A DNA stretch of 64,000 nt from Polaribacter sp. SA4-10 (GCF_002163835.1 NZ_CP019331.1:1773001-1837000); one strand, 5' to 3'; shown: positions 8,620-18,799, counted from the first letter of the stretch. Notes: generated by a model from the sequence alone, not told the origin. A program made the numbers and translations.

Positions 8620-9930
8620 ATGCAAAGAACAATCAAAACTTTTTCTATTGATAAAATTAATGAATTTAAATCTAATTTATTAACATGGTCACAACAGTAT
8701 GAAACAGTTATATGGCTAGATTCTAACCAATACAATAAAAGTTACTCTTCTTTTGACTGTGCTTTGGCAGCAGATGAATTTACCGCTATAAAAACAGATT
8801 ATTTTAATGCTTTTGAGAAGTTAAAAGAATATCAGACAATTACAAAAGATTATATTTTTGGATATATTTCTTATGATGTAAAAAATGATATTGAACAACT
8901 TACTTCCAAAAATTTTGATGGTTTAGGTTTTGCTGATTTGTATTTCTTTCAACCACAAAAACTTGTTTTTATTAAAGGAAATTCTGTTGAATTTCAATAC
9001 TTAAAAATGGTTGATGATGAAATTGAAAATGATTTTGAAGTTATTTCAAAGCTGTCTTTTCACTCAGAAAAAAAGGAATTAAAAAATAAAGCTGATCTTA
9101 AAATAAAACTCCGAATTCATAAAGAAGAATACCATAAAAAAGTAACTAAAGTATTAGAACATATTCATCGTGGAGATATTTATGAAGCTAATTTTTGTCA
9201 GGAATTTTATGCTGAAAATGCAACCATAAATCCGCTGGAAGTTTATCAACATTTAAATGAAATTTCAGAACCTCCTTTTGCTACATTTTTAAAAATGGAA
9301 CATCAATATTTATTATCGGCATCGCCAGAAAGGTATATCAAAAAAGAAGGAACAAAAATTATTTCTCAGCCAATAAAAGGAACAGCAAAAAGATTAATAA
9401 GCACAATTGATGATGATAAAATTGCATTTGATTTGTCTCGCGATGAAAAAGAACGCTCAGAAAATGTAATGATTGTAGATTTGGTAAGAAATGATTTATC
9501 TAAAATTGCAAAAAAAGGAAGCGTAAAAGTGGAAGAACTATGCAAAGTTTATTCGTTTAAACAAGTGCATCAATTAATTTCTACAGTGGTTTCAGAAGTT
9601 GAAGAAAATACACATCCAATAGACATTATTAGAGAAACGTTTCCTATGGGAAGTATGACTGGTGCCCCAAAATTTTCTGCAATGAAAATAATTGAAGAAC
9701 TAGAAGAAACCAAACGTGGTTTATATTCTGGAACTGTTGGGTACTTTACTCCTACTGGCGATTTTGACTTTAATGTTGTTATTAGAAGCATTTTATATAA
9801 CGAAGAAAAAAAATACATTTCTTATTCCGTTGGAGGAGCAATTACAGCAAAATCTACCGCAGAAAAAGAATACGAAGAATGTTTGCTTAAAGCCAAAGCA
9901 ATGAGACATGTTTTATTGAATTCAAAGTAA
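8620..9930 (+). CDS. pabB: Aminodeoxychorismate synthase component I
   Basis: Converts chorismate to 4-amino-4-deoxychorismate for folate synthesis, normally with a PabA glutaminase partner. The 436-residue protein has the chorismate-binding fold: the catalytic region ISQPIKGTAKR (the PIKGT lysine marks PabB rather than TrpE, which has PIAGT), DEKERSENVMIVDLVRNDL, and FPMGSMTGAPK followed by a C-terminal YSVGGAITAKS segment. The short N-terminal domain is typical for Bacteroidota. No glutaminase gene lies nearby in this window. It heads a run of plus-strand genes with short gaps: a small protein, a hydrolase, tilS and dsbD. Confidence 0.9.
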   Translation: MQRTIKTFSIDKINEFKSNLLTWSQQYETVIWLDSNQYNKSYSSFDCALAADEFTAIKTDYFNAFEKLKEYQTITKDYIFGYISYDVKNDIEQLTSKNFDGLGFADLYFFQPQKLVFIKGNSVEFQYLKMVDDEIENDFEVISKLSFHSEKKELKNKADLKIKLRIHKEEYHKKVTKVLEHIHRGDIYEANFCQEFYAENATINPLEVYQHLNEISEPPFATFLKMEHQYLLSASPERYIKKEGTKIISQPIKGTAKRLISTIDDDKIAFDLSRDEKERSENVMIVDLVRNDLSKIAKKGSVKVEELCKVYSFKQVHQLISTVVSEVEENTHPIDIIRETFPMGSMTGAPKFSAMKIIEELEETKRGLYSGTVGYFTPTGDFDFNVVIRSILYNEEKKYISYSVGGAITAKSTAEKEYEECLLKAKAMRHVLLNSK

Positions 9931-9950
9931 GATTTAACTATATTTACTCT

Positions 9951-10196
9951 ATGATTACAGATCAAGAAGAAAAATTTGAAAATGTACTTTCTCAACTCAC
10001 AGAGAGAATTACTGAACAAGCAATGTTTAATAAATTTTTAGAAGTGTATCCTGCAGAATGGAAAAAGCTAAAAATCACATTTTCTAAATTTAAAAGAAGC
10101 AAACAATTTGGTAAAACGATTCCGTTACCAAGACCTGAGCAATCCTTAAAAACAGCTATTAGAGTTTGGTTAAAAAAGAAAAACAGTATTATTTAA
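9951..10196 (+). CDS. Small conserved hypothetical protein (81 aa)
   Basis: An 81-residue basic protein with no signal or membrane segment. It has a predicted helical first half (EEKFENVLSQLTERITEQAMFNKFLEVYPAEW) and a Lys/Arg-rich second half (FSKFKRSKQFGKTIPLPRPEQ). It begins 20 bp after pabB and ends ten bp before the next gene, so it is likely part of the same transcript. I do not recognise the family; the charge pattern would suit a nucleic-acid-binding or protein-interaction role, but nothing shows this directly. Confidence 0.55.
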   Translation: MITDQEEKFENVLSQLTERITEQAMFNKFLEVYPAEWKKLKITFSKFKRSKQFGKTIPLPRPEQSLKTAIRVWLKKKNSII

Positions 10197-10206
10197 ACCT
10201 AAAATC

Positions 10207-11031
10207 ATGACACATAAAGAATTTACTTTTACTATTTATAAAACAGATTTTTATGGTCAATTTTGGGAAGCAGAAAACACAAAAGCTGTTGTAGTTTTAG
10301 TTCATGGAATGGGAGAACACTCTGCAAGATATGCAGATTTTGTTGTTCCAAATTTATTGAAAAATGATTTTAGCGTTGTTGCTTTTGATCATTTTGGACA
10401 CGGGAAAACTTCTGGAAAGCGTGGTCATAACCCTAGTTTTGATGCCGTTTTAGAGAGTGTTTCTAAAGTAATTGAAAAAGCAAAAACTATTTTTCCTAAT
10501 ACACCTATTTTCTTGTATGGCCATTCTATGGGAGGAAATGCCGTTCTAAATTACGTACTTAGAAAAGAAAATTCTTTACAAGGAGTGATTGCAACAAGTC
10601 CGTTTTTAAAACTGGCTTTTCAGCCACCAGCTTGGAAATTAGGGATGGGAAAATTATTGCAGAAAATTGCACCCTCAATTACGATGGGTAATGAATTAGA
10701 CCCTAATGATATTTCTAGGGATAAAAAAGAGGTTGAAAAATATATTAATGATCCATTAGTACATGATAAAATTAGTCCTAATTTTTCTTTAACATTTATT
10801 GATACTGGAGATTGGGCGATTAAAAATGCAAGTTCATTAAAAACACCAATGTTACTATTACATGGAACTGGTGATAAAATTATTGATTATAAAGGAACTG
10901 AAGAATTTGCCAAAAATACAAAAAAAGCGACTTTAAAATTATATGAGGGTGGTTATCATGAATTGCATAATGACTTGTGTAAAGAAGAGTTTATGGCAGC
11001 TATTATTAATTGGTTAAACACTAAAATATAA
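10207..11031 (+). CDS. Alpha/beta hydrolase (monoacylglycerol lipase-like)
   Basis: A 274-residue cytosolic serine hydrolase of the Hydrolase_4 (lysophospholipase/monoacylglycerol lipase) type. The oxyanion HGMGEHSARYADF segment is at 33-45, the nucleophile elbow is GHSMGG with S107, and D223 (in HGTGDKIID) and H251 (in GGYHELHND) complete the triad. A lid-like insertion lies between about 135 and 190. There is no signal peptide. The likely substrate is a monoglyceride or lysophospholipid, by family only. It lies in the run of genes between pabB and tilS. Confidence 0.8.
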   Translation: MTHKEFTFTIYKTDFYGQFWEAENTKAVVVLVHGMGEHSARYADFVVPNLLKNDFSVVAFDHFGHGKTSGKRGHNPSFDAVLESVSKVIEKAKTIFPNTPIFLYGHSMGGNAVLNYVLRKENSLQGVIATSPFLKLAFQPPAWKLGMGKLLQKIAPSITMGNELDPNDISRDKKEVEKYINDPLVHDKISPNFSLTFIDTGDWAIKNASSLKTPMLLLHGTGDKIIDYKGTEEFAKNTKKATLKLYEGGYHELHNDLCKEEFMAAIINWLNTKI

Positions 11032-11106
11032 TCCCCATTTAACGTTATAACAAAAGCTATTAATCCTCATTTTTAATTACATTAAAATAACCTATTTTTA
11101 AACAAA

Positions 11107-12423
11107 ATGTTACAAAAATTCAAAGAACATATTAATAGTGATTTTTCGTTTTTAAGCGACAAAAAATTACTTATTGCTATTTCTGGCGGAATTGATAGTA
11201 TTGTTTTAAGTCATTTATTACATCTTTCAAATTTTGATATTTCTTTTGCGCATTGCAATTTTAACTTGAGAGGAAATGAAAGTGATGAGGATGAGGTTTT
11301 TATAAAAGAACTTGGAAAAATACTTAACAAAAAAGTTTTTACCACTCATTTTGATACAGAAAATTACGCAAAAGAAAACAAAAAATCCATACAAATTGCG
11401 GCAAGAGATTTACGTTATAATTGGTTTAAAGAATTAATAAAAGAATACCAATACGATTACATTATTACTGGGCATAATACCAATGATAATTTAGAAACAT
11501 TTTTAATCAATTTATCTCGCGGCACCGGTTTAGAAGGTTTAACAGGAATCCCTCCTATTAATGGTAAAATTGTTAGGCCATTATTAGCATTTTCTCGAGA
11601 TGAAATTGTATTATTTGCTATAAAAAATAATATTACTTGGAGAGAAGATAAATCCAACGCATCTATAAAATACGTTAGAAATAAAGTAAGACACCAAGTA
11701 CTTCCAATTCTTAGAGAGATAAATCCAAATTTATTAAGTTCTTTTCAGAATACATTAACTTACTTAAATGAAAGTCAGCAAATTATTGATGAAAAAGTAG
11801 CTGAAATTTCATCAAAAATAATTAAAAAAGACCCAAATGGAATTCTTAAAATTGACATTTTAGAGTTCGATAAAACACCCCATAAAAAAGCATATTTATA
11901 TCAGATTTTAAAAGATTATGGTTTTACAGAATGGAATGATGTTGTAGATTTAATTACGGCACAATCTGGCAAACAATTATTTTCTAAAGAATATCGTTTA
12001 ATTAAAGATAGAGAGTTTATTATTCTAACAAAAATTAATACAGCTTTAGAAGCTATAAATCAATTTAAGATCCTAGCATCAACAAGGAAAATTAAAAAAC
12101 CAATTGCTTTAAGTTTAAATATTGTTAGTGAAGAAATAGATATAGATAACAAGACTATCTATGTTGATAAAGACTTGTTAAAATTTCCTTTAATTGTAAG
12201 AAAATGGGAATATGGCGACTATTTTTGCCCAACAGGAATGAATGGGACTAAAAAAATAAGTCGTTATTTTAAAGACAAAAAATTATCTCTCCTAGATAAA
12301 GAGAACATTTGGTTGCTTGCTAACGCTGATAACGAAATTATTTGGGTAATTAGTTACAGACAAGACAACCGATTTTTAGCAACAAATACAAGCAAAAATA
12401 TTTTAAAAATAACCGCTTTATAA
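11107..12423 (+). CDS. tilS: tRNA(Ile)-lysidine synthase
   Basis: Changes C34 of tRNA-Ile(CAU) to lysidine, so that the tRNA reads AUA codons; essential in most bacteria. The PP-loop motif SGGIDS is at 26-31, followed by the N-type ATPase core with AHCNFNLRGNESDEDE and GHNTNDNLETFLINLSRGTG. The C-terminal TilS domain ends near KISRYFKDKKLSLLDKENIWLL. The 438-residue length is normal. Its stop codon shares one base with the dsbD start (TAATG at 12421-12425), a sign of translational coupling. Confidence 0.93.
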   Translation: MLQKFKEHINSDFSFLSDKKLLIAISGGIDSIVLSHLLHLSNFDISFAHCNFNLRGNESDEDEVFIKELGKILNKKVFTTHFDTENYAKENKKSIQIAARDLRYNWFKELIKEYQYDYIITGHNTNDNLETFLINLSRGTGLEGLTGIPPINGKIVRPLLAFSRDEIVLFAIKNNITWREDKSNASIKYVRNKVRHQVLPILREINPNLLSSFQNTLTYLNESQQIIDEKVAEISSKIIKKDPNGILKIDILEFDKTPHKKAYLYQILKDYGFTEWNDVVDLITAQSGKQLFSKEYRLIKDREFIILTKINTALEAINQFKILASTRKIKKPIALSLNIVSEEIDIDNKTIYVDKDLLKFPLIVRKWEYGDYFCPTGMNGTKKISRYFKDKKLSLLDKENIWLLANADNEIIWVISYRQDNRFLATNTSKNILKITAL

Positions 12424-14393
12424 TGAAGAATATTATATCACTACTTATTTTACTATTTACGATTTCAATTAATGCACAAACTGAAGAAAACCCTGTTGTT
12501 TGGAAAACATCTGTAGAAAAAATTTCCGACACTCAATTCGATTTAATTTTTACTGCAAAAATACTAGATAAATGGCATTTATATTCTCAATATAATCCAG
12601 AAGATGCTTCACTTCCGTTAGTTATTTCAATTTCTGAAGAAGAAAATAACTTTAATTTAATTGGAAAAGCAAAAGAAAGTGAAACTCATAAAGAATATAC
12701 CGAAATTTGGGAAAAGGATGAAATTTTCTTTAAAGAAAAAGCAACAATAACTCAAAGAATTCAACTTACAAATAAAGAGATTACAACTGTAAAATTAAAT
12801 TTATTTGCTCAAGTTTGTAAAGAAGCTTGTATTCAAATAGAAGAAGATTTTACGTTTTCTTTAAATGGAAAAACAGTTGTACAAAAAGCAATTATTTTAG
12901 ATGATAAAAGCAAGACACTCACAAAAAAATTAAAATTAGATTTAAAAAATACCGCTCTTTTAAAAGCAAATTCTGATGACAAATCTGAATCTAAAAATAC
13001 ACTTTTTAATATTTTCTTTTTAGGTTTTATTGGTGGTTTACTCGCTTTATTAACGCCCTGCGTTTTCCCAATGATTCCTTTAACGGTTTCCTTTTTCACA
13101 AAACAATCTCAAAGCAAAAGCAAAGGAATTACAAATGCTGTCTTATACGGTTTATTTATTGTAATAATTTACATTTTATTAAGTCTACCTTTTCATTTTT
13201 TAGATAGTTTAGATCCAGAAATTTTAAACACAATTTCTACTAATATTTGGCTAAACATTTTCTTTTTTGTAGTATTAATTTTCTTTTCGTTTTCGTTTTT
13301 TGGTTTTTACGAAATTACGTTACCAAGTTCTTGGGGAGATAAAATGGATTCTGCTTCTAGTATTGGAGGAATAATAGGTATTTTCTTTATGGCTTTAACA
13401 TTGGCAATTGTTTCCTTTTCTTGTACAGGTCCAATTTTAGGTTCTCTTTTAGCCGGTTCTTTAACTTCGGATGGAGGTGCAATGCAATTAACTGCAGGTA
13501 TGACTGGTTTTGGAATGGCTTTAGCATTACCTTTTGCTTTATTCGCACTATTTCCTAGCCTTTTAAATTCTTTACCAAAATCGGGTGGATGGTTAAACAC
13601 AACAAAAGTAATTTTAGGTTTTTTAGAACTAGCTTTAGCCTTTAAATTCTTATCAAACTCAGATTTAGTTGGACATTGGGATCTTTTAAAACGAGAAATA
13701 TTTATAGGAATTTGGGTTGTCATATTTATAGGTTTGGCTTTATATTTATTAGGAAAAATAAAATTTCCACATGATTCACCAATAAAAAAATTATCATTTT
13801 CTAGAATTTCATTTGGCGTTTTAACAATCGCTTTTGTAATTTATTTAGTACCTGGTGTAATGAAAAACCCAACATGGAATCAGAATTTATTAAGTGGTTT
13901 TCCACCACCGCAATTTTACAGTATTTACGAGCAAGCATCAGATTGTCCTTTAGGTTTAAATTGTTATAAAGATTTTGATGAAGGTTTGGCTGCTGCAAAA
14001 GAAGCTAATAAACCAATTCTATTAGACTTTACGGGTTGGGCTTGTGTAAACTGTAGAAAAATGGAAGAGAATGTTTGGAGTGAACCAGCTATTTATAATC
14101 TATTAAAAAATGAATATATTTTAATTTCTCTATATGTAGATGATAACGAAAAAGAGCTTCCAAAAGAGCAACAATTCAACTATTTAAAAGCCAATGGAAA
14201 AATTAAAAAAATTAACACTGTAGGTGATAAATGGGCAACATTTCAAGCAATAAACTTCAAAACTGCATCACAACCTTATTATGTTTTAATGAATGCTGAT
14301 TTAGAAATTTTAAATGTGCCACAACAATATACAGACAGAGATACGTATTACAATTGGCTAAAAGAAAGTTTATTACTTTTTAAAAAGAAGTAA
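12423..14393 (+). CDS. dsbD: DsbD-like thiol:disulfide interchange protein
   Basis: An inner-membrane protein that carries reducing power from cytosolic thioredoxin to the periplasm. The 656 residues hold a signal peptide (to NAQ), an N-terminal DsbD periplasmic domain with a CKEAC pair near residue 134, about eight membrane helices from about 195 (starting FIGGLLALLTPCVFPMIPL, whose cysteine is one of the membrane pair; the partner is in FSCTGPILG), and a C-terminal thioredoxin-like domain with the active site C541-V-N-C544 in FTGWACVNCRKME. All expected cysteine pairs are present. It is translationally coupled to tilS, with no evident shared function. Confidence 0.88.
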   Translation: MKNIISLLILLFTISINAQTEENPVVWKTSVEKISDTQFDLIFTAKILDKWHLYSQYNPEDASLPLVISISEEENNFNLIGKAKESETHKEYTEIWEKDEIFFKEKATITQRIQLTNKEITTVKLNLFAQVCKEACIQIEEDFTFSLNGKTVVQKAIILDDKSKTLTKKLKLDLKNTALLKANSDDKSESKNTLFNIFFLGFIGGLLALLTPCVFPMIPLTVSFFTKQSQSKSKGITNAVLYGLFIVIIYILLSLPFHFLDSLDPEILNTISTNIWLNIFFFVVLIFFSFSFFGFYEITLPSSWGDKMDSASSIGGIIGIFFMALTLAIVSFSCTGPILGSLLAGSLTSDGGAMQLTAGMTGFGMALALPFALFALFPSLLNSLPKSGGWLNTTKVILGFLELALAFKFLSNSDLVGHWDLLKREIFIGIWVVIFIGLALYLLGKIKFPHDSPIKKLSFSRISFGVLTIAFVIYLVPGVMKNPTWNQNLLSGFPPPQFYSIYEQASDCPLGLNCYKDFDEGLAAAKEANKPILLDFTGWACVNCRKMEENVWSEPAIYNLLKNEYILISLYVDDNEKELPKEQQFNYLKANGKIKKINTVGDKWATFQAINFKTASQPYYVLMNADLEILNVPQQYTDRDTYYNWLKESLLLFKKK

Positions 14394-14609
14394 TACTACT
14401 AGGTGAAAATAGCATCATTTTTTAAACTAATCGCAACCATTTAAAAATTTATAACTTACAAAAAGTTCAAGTAGAGAGATAAATTAAACATTCTCTTTAA
14501 AACAGCTAATATTTCTATCGTTTTCGTAAATAATTACAAGATTATTCGTAAAAAGGTAGGTTTTATGATTTTGCTTTTTTGTAATTTTAATCCGCAAAAC
14601 CATAATAAA

Positions 14610-17189
14610 ATGAGTAATTTACCTAAGCTTGAAAGATTTAATGAGAATGTACTTTCTAAATATCAAATTTATAACAGTATTTTCACAACGCTTCCATTTG
14701 ACACCATAGATGATACTGGGGTTTTATTACCTCTTTTGCACAAAGTATGTGAGAAAGGTTTTCAATTAGAGAAAAATCCTACAGAAATTGTAGACCATTT
14801 TTTTGAAAAATATCAAGAAAATCCTACAGAAAAAGAGAAAACAGATTTACTTTTTCGTTTTATTCAGTTTATAGAACGTCAAGTCGTTTTATTTGATGCT
14901 GTAGAAGACGCTGCTTATCCTGTAGTAAATAATATGGATGGCTATGGAACTCTTAGAAATTCTAAGGAATTTGCCTACTTAAACAATAAAAAAGACGAAC
15001 TAAAAGCACATTTAGAAGACTTTAAAGTACGTATTGTTTTAACAGCCCACCCAACTCAATTTTATCCAGGTACCGTTTTAGGTATTATTACAGATTTAGA
15101 CAAAGCGATTCAGAATGATGACTTACTTTTAATAAAAAAATTATTAGCACAGTTAGGAAAAACCCCTTTTTACAAAAAAGAGAAACCATCTCCTTTTGAT
15201 GAAGCTGTTAGTTTAGTTTGGTATCTAGAGCATGTTTTTTATCATTCTATTCCTAAAATATATAACTATATACAAGATCATATTTATGATGGAAAACCAA
15301 TAGAAAATGAAATTATTGATCTTGGTTTTTGGCCTGGTGGAGATAGAGATGGTAACCCATTTGTAACTACTAAGATAACCTTAGATGTTGCAGAAAGGTT
15401 AAGACAAACTGCATTAAGAAGTTATTACAGAGATGTAAGACGATTAAAAAGAAGATTCACTTTTGACGGTGTTCATGAAATTTTAGCTAGAATAGAAAAA
15501 AGATTATATAAACACGTTGTAAGAAGTTATGCCAAAGTTAATTTCTCTCAAAAAATCTTATTAGAAGAATTATATGCTGCTAGAGAAATTATAGTAAACA
15601 ATCATCAATCTTTATTTGTAGAAGAGTTAAATGATTTTATTAACAAAGTAAGAATATTTGGCTTCCATTTTGCTACTTTAGATATAAGACAAGATAGTAG
15701 AGTACACCATCAAGCTTTTACACAAATTATAGCAGATTTACATAAAACAGGAGACACTACCTTCCCTAAAAATTATTTAAGCCTTTCAGAAAAAGAACAA
15801 ATAGAAATTTTAGCGGTTGTAAAAGGAACTATTGACCCTAGTATTTTAACTGATGAAGATGCTGTTAAAACAATTGAATCTATTTATGCCTTAAAAGAAA
15901 TTCAGAAAAGAAACGGAGAACGTGGAGCAAATCGTTACATTATTAGTAACAATCAAACGGCTCTAAATGTGATGGAAACATTTGCTATGTTAAATTTATG
16001 TGGATTTGAAAATGAATTACCAGTAGATGTAATTCCGCTTTTTGAAACTGTAGAAGATTTAGAAAATGCAGAAGATGTAATGAGAACTCTATACGCTAAC
16101 AAAACCTATAGATATCATGTATCTAAAAGAAAAGACAAACAAACAATAATGTTAGGTTTTTCTGATGGAACAAAAGATGGAGGTTATTTAATGGCAAACT
16201 GGGGTATTTTCAAAGCAAAAGAAGCACTTACTAAAGTTTCTAGAGAATTTGATATTGAAGTTATTTTCTTTGACGGACGTGGAGGACCACCTGCACGTGG
16301 AGGTGGAAAAACACATCAATTTTATGCTTCTTTAGGACCAACAATAGAAGATAAAGAAATTCAATTAACGATTCAAGGTCAAACAATTAGTTCTAATTTT
16401 GGAACAAAAAACTCTTCTCAATACAACTTAGAGCAATTAATTAGTTCTGGAATTAAAAACGAGGTTTTTACAAAAGACCAATTAAATGATACGCATAGAG
16501 AATTAATGGATGACATGGCTTCTATCAGTTACAAAACGTATGTAGATTTCAAAAATCATCCAAGGTTTTTACCGTATTTAGAAAAAATGAGTACGTTAAA
16601 ATACTATGCAAAAACGAACATTGGTAGTAGACCTAGTAAACGTTCAAATTCTGATACTTTAGATTTTTCTGCACTTAGAGCCATCCCTTTTGTTGGTAGT
16701 TGGAGTCAGTTAAAACAAAATGTCCCTGGTTTCTTTGGTGTTGGTACAGCTTTAAAAAAATATGAAGATGCTGGTAGATTTGATGAAATTATCGAATTTT
16801 ACAACGCTTCAGATTTCTTTAGAACATTACTAGAGAACAGTATGATGAGTTTAACAAAATCTTTCTTTGGGTTAACAGCATATATGGCTGATGATGAAGA
16901 ATTTGGAGCGTTTTGGAAGTTGATTTTTACGGAATATGAAACTACAAAAAGATTACTTTTAAAACTTACGGGTCATAAAGAGTTAATGGAAAATTTTCCG
17001 GTTGGAAAAGCTTCTATTGAAGTAAGAGAAAAAATTGTTTTACCCCTTTTAACAATTCAACAATATGCTCTTAAAAAAATTCAAGAGCTTCAAAAATCTA
17101 ATGGGTCAATTAAAGAAATAGAAGTGTACGAAAAAATTGTAATGCGTTCTTTATTTGGTAATATTAATGCAAGTAGAAATTCTGCTTAA
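14610..17189 (+). CDS. ppc: Phosphoenolpyruvate carboxylase
   Basis: Adds bicarbonate to phosphoenolpyruvate to give oxaloacetate, refilling the TCA cycle. The 859-residue protein has the first catalytic histidine motif VLTAHPTQFYPG, the FWPGGDRDGNPFVT motif, and the second glycine-rich loop FFDGRGGPPARGGGKTHQF. This loop differs from the enterobacterial FHGRGGTVGRGGG form and looks like a Bacteroidota variant, as does the C-terminus NASRNSA in place of the usual QNTG. I start at the ATG at 14610 (MSNLPKLERF); the in-frame ATG 45 bases upstream adds a stretch unlike the family. The 216-bp gap before it holds no gene; I see no clear consensus promoter there. Confidence 0.93.
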   Translation: MSNLPKLERFNENVLSKYQIYNSIFTTLPFDTIDDTGVLLPLLHKVCEKGFQLEKNPTEIVDHFFEKYQENPTEKEKTDLLFRFIQFIERQVVLFDAVEDAAYPVVNNMDGYGTLRNSKEFAYLNNKKDELKAHLEDFKVRIVLTAHPTQFYPGTVLGIITDLDKAIQNDDLLLIKKLLAQLGKTPFYKKEKPSPFDEAVSLVWYLEHVFYHSIPKIYNYIQDHIYDGKPIENEIIDLGFWPGGDRDGNPFVTTKITLDVAERLRQTALRSYYRDVRRLKRRFTFDGVHEILARIEKRLYKHVVRSYAKVNFSQKILLEELYAAREIIVNNHQSLFVEELNDFINKVRIFGFHFATLDIRQDSRVHHQAFTQIIADLHKTGDTTFPKNYLSLSEKEQIEILAVVKGTIDPSILTDEDAVKTIESIYALKEIQKRNGERGANRYIISNNQTALNVMETFAMLNLCGFENELPVDVIPLFETVEDLENAEDVMRTLYANKTYRYHVSKRKDKQTIMLGFSDGTKDGGYLMANWGIFKAKEALTKVSREFDIEVIFFDGRGGPPARGGGKTHQFYASLGPTIEDKEIQLTIQGQTISSNFGTKNSSQYNLEQLISSGIKNEVFTKDQLNDTHRELMDDMASISYKTYVDFKNHPRFLPYLEKMSTLKYYAKTNIGSRPSKRSNSDTLDFSALRAIPFVGSWSQLKQNVPGFFGVGTALKKYEDAGRFDEIIEFYNASDFFRTLLENSMMSLTKSFFGLTAYMADDEEFGAFWKLIFTEYETTKRLLLKLTGHKELMENFPVGKASIEVREKIVLPLLTIQQYALKKIQELQKSNGSIKEIEVYEKIVMRSLFGNINASRNSA

Positions 17190-17207
17190 AAGCTACAAAT
17201 AACATTT

Positions 17208-17243
17208 CATACTTTTTTCTTTATCTTTAAAGAAAAAAGTATG
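17208..17243 (+). promoter_or_regulatory. Perfect 16-bp hairpin burying the yifB start codon
   Basis: CATACTTTTTTCTTTA (17208-17223) is the exact reverse complement of TAAAGAAAAAAGTATG (17228-17243), with a TCTT loop. The last three bases of the right arm are the ATG of the next gene. A near-consensus -7 element (TATCTTTA, 17222-17229) lies in the loop region. No T tract follows, so it is not a standard terminator. In a transcript reading through from ppc the start codon would be paired; a transcript starting from the embedded promoter would lack the left arm. Confidence 0.6.
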
Positions 17244-18776
17244 CTTGTTAAAGTTTTTGGTTCTGCCGTTTTTGGTATTGAGGCCACCACAATTACCGTT
17301 GAAGTAAATATTGATAAAGGTATTGGTTATCATTTGGTAGGTTTACCAGATAATGCAGTTCGTGAAAGTTCTTACAGAATTTCTGCTGCTCTTAACAACA
17401 ATAATTACAAACTTCCTGGTAAAAAAATAATCATTAATATGGCACCTGCTGATATTAGAAAAGAAGGTGCTTCTTATGATTTAACACTGGCTGTAGGAAT
17501 TCTTGCTGCGTCAAATCAAATTAAATCTGACAATATAAATGAGTATGTTATTATGGGTGAACTTTCTTTAGATGGAAGTTTACAGCCTATAAAAGGTGCT
17601 TTACCAATAGCAATTAAGGCGAGAGAAGAAGGTTTTAAATATCTTATTTTACCAAAACAAAACGCAGAAGAAGCAGCAATTGTAGACAGTTTAGAAATTC
17701 TTGGAGTTGAAAACATTCTAGAAGTTATTAATCATTTTAATGAGAATAAAAAAATTGAACCAATTATAATTGACACTAGAGCTGAATTTTACAAAAACAT
17801 AGACTTTCCAGAATTTGATTTTTCTGATGTAAAAGGACAAGAATCTATAAAGCGTTGTATGGAAATTGCTGCATCAGGTGGCCATAATGTAATATTAATT
17901 GGTCCTCCAGGAGCAGGAAAAACAATGTTAGCAAAACGTTTGCCTTCAATTTTGCCTCCAATGACTTTACATGAAGCGTTGGAAACAACAAAAATTCATT
18001 CAGTTGTTGGTAAAACAAAAAATAACGGATTGTTATATCAACGTCCTTTTAGAAGTCCTCATCATACAATTTCTGATGTAGCTTTGGTTGGTGGAGGTCA
18101 GTATCCACAACCAGGAGAAATATCCCTTTCGCATAACGGTGTTTTATTTTTAGATGAATTACCAGAATTTAAGCGAGGTGTTTTAGAAGTTTTAAGACAA
18201 CCTTTAGAAGATAGAGATGTTACTATTTCTAGAGCAAAATTTACAGTTACTTATCCTTGTAGTTTTATGTTGGTGGCAAGTATGAACCCAAGTCCGTCTG
18301 GTTTTTTTAACGACCCAAATTCTCCTATGACTTCGTCTCCACAAGAAATGCAGCGTTATTTGAGTAAAATTTCAGGCCCTTTATTAGATAGAATCGACAT
18401 TCATATTGAGGTAACACCAGTCCCTTTTGAAAAACTTTCTGAAGAACGTAAAGGGGAAGGAAGTGTAGAAATTAGAAAGCGTGTTACTGCTGGACGAGAA
18501 ATACAATCTGAGCGTTTTAAAGACTTTGAAAACGTACATTATAATGCACAAATGAATGTAAAACAGATTCGGAAATTCTGTAAACTCTCTGAGGAAAGTA
18601 AAACATTGTTAAAAACTGCTATGGAAAAACTAAATCTTTCAGCTAGAGCTTATGATAGAATTCTAAAAGTTTCTAGAACCATTGCAGATTTAGCGAATAT
18701 TGAAGATATTTCTCCAGATCATATTGCAGAGGCAATACAATATAGAAGTTTAGATAGAGAAGGTTGGTTGGGGTAA
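17241..18776 (+). CDS. YifB/ComM-family Mg-chelatase-like AAA+ ATPase
   Basis: A 511-residue ATPase of the YifB family; the characterised member ComM is a helicase that helps branch migration during natural transformation. Domains in order: an N-terminal ribosomal-S5/Lon-protease-like fold (about 1-170, with [10 protein letters not shown] and [11 protein letters not shown]), the Mg-chelatase AAA+ core with Walker A GPPGAGKT at 221-228 and Walker [10 protein letters not shown], and a C-terminal domain with [19 protein letters not shown]. It begins 51 bp after ppc, directly at the hairpin described above. Together with comF this hints at competence genes on this chromosome, but both are also kept by non-competent bacteria. 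Confidence 0.9.
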   Translation: MLVKVFGSAVFGIEATTITVEVNIDKGIGYHLVGLPDNAVRESSYRISAALNNNNYKLPGKKIIINMAPADIRKEGASYDLTLAVGILAASNQIKSDNINEYVIMGELSLDGSLQPIKGALPIAIKAREEGFKYLILPKQNAEEAAIVDSLEILGVENILEVINHFNENKKIEPIIIDTRAEFYKNIDFPEFDFSDVKGQESIKRCMEIAASGGHNVILIGPPGAGKTMLAKRLPSILPPMTLHEALETTKIHSVVGKTKNNGLLYQRPFRSPHHTISDVALVGGGQYPQPGEISLSHNGVLFLDELPEFKRGVLEVLRQPLEDRDVTISRAKFTVTYPCSFMLVASMNPSPSGFFNDPNSPMTSSPQEMQRYLSKISGPLLDRIDIHIEVTPVPFEKLSEERKGEGSVEIRKRVTAGREIQSERFKDFENVHYNAQMNVKQIRKFCKLSEESKTLLKTAMEKLNLSARAYDRILKVSRTIADLANIEDISPDHIAEAIQYRSLDREGWLG

Positions 18777-18799
18777 AATAGACGGAGTAGAAAAATAGG

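Noticed and set aside
13307..13723. 138-codon open frame antisense to dsbD
   Set aside because: Lys/Pro-rich translation with no fold pattern, fully inside a well supported gene on the other strand.
14394..14609. Possible small RNA or riboswitch upstream of ppc
   Set aside because: I see no conserved fold or strong hairpin in this 216-bp gap, only AT-rich sequence.
17208..17243. Hairpin before yifB as the ppc terminator
   Set aside because: The stem is strong but runs straight into the coding sequence of the next gene with no T tract after the right arm.
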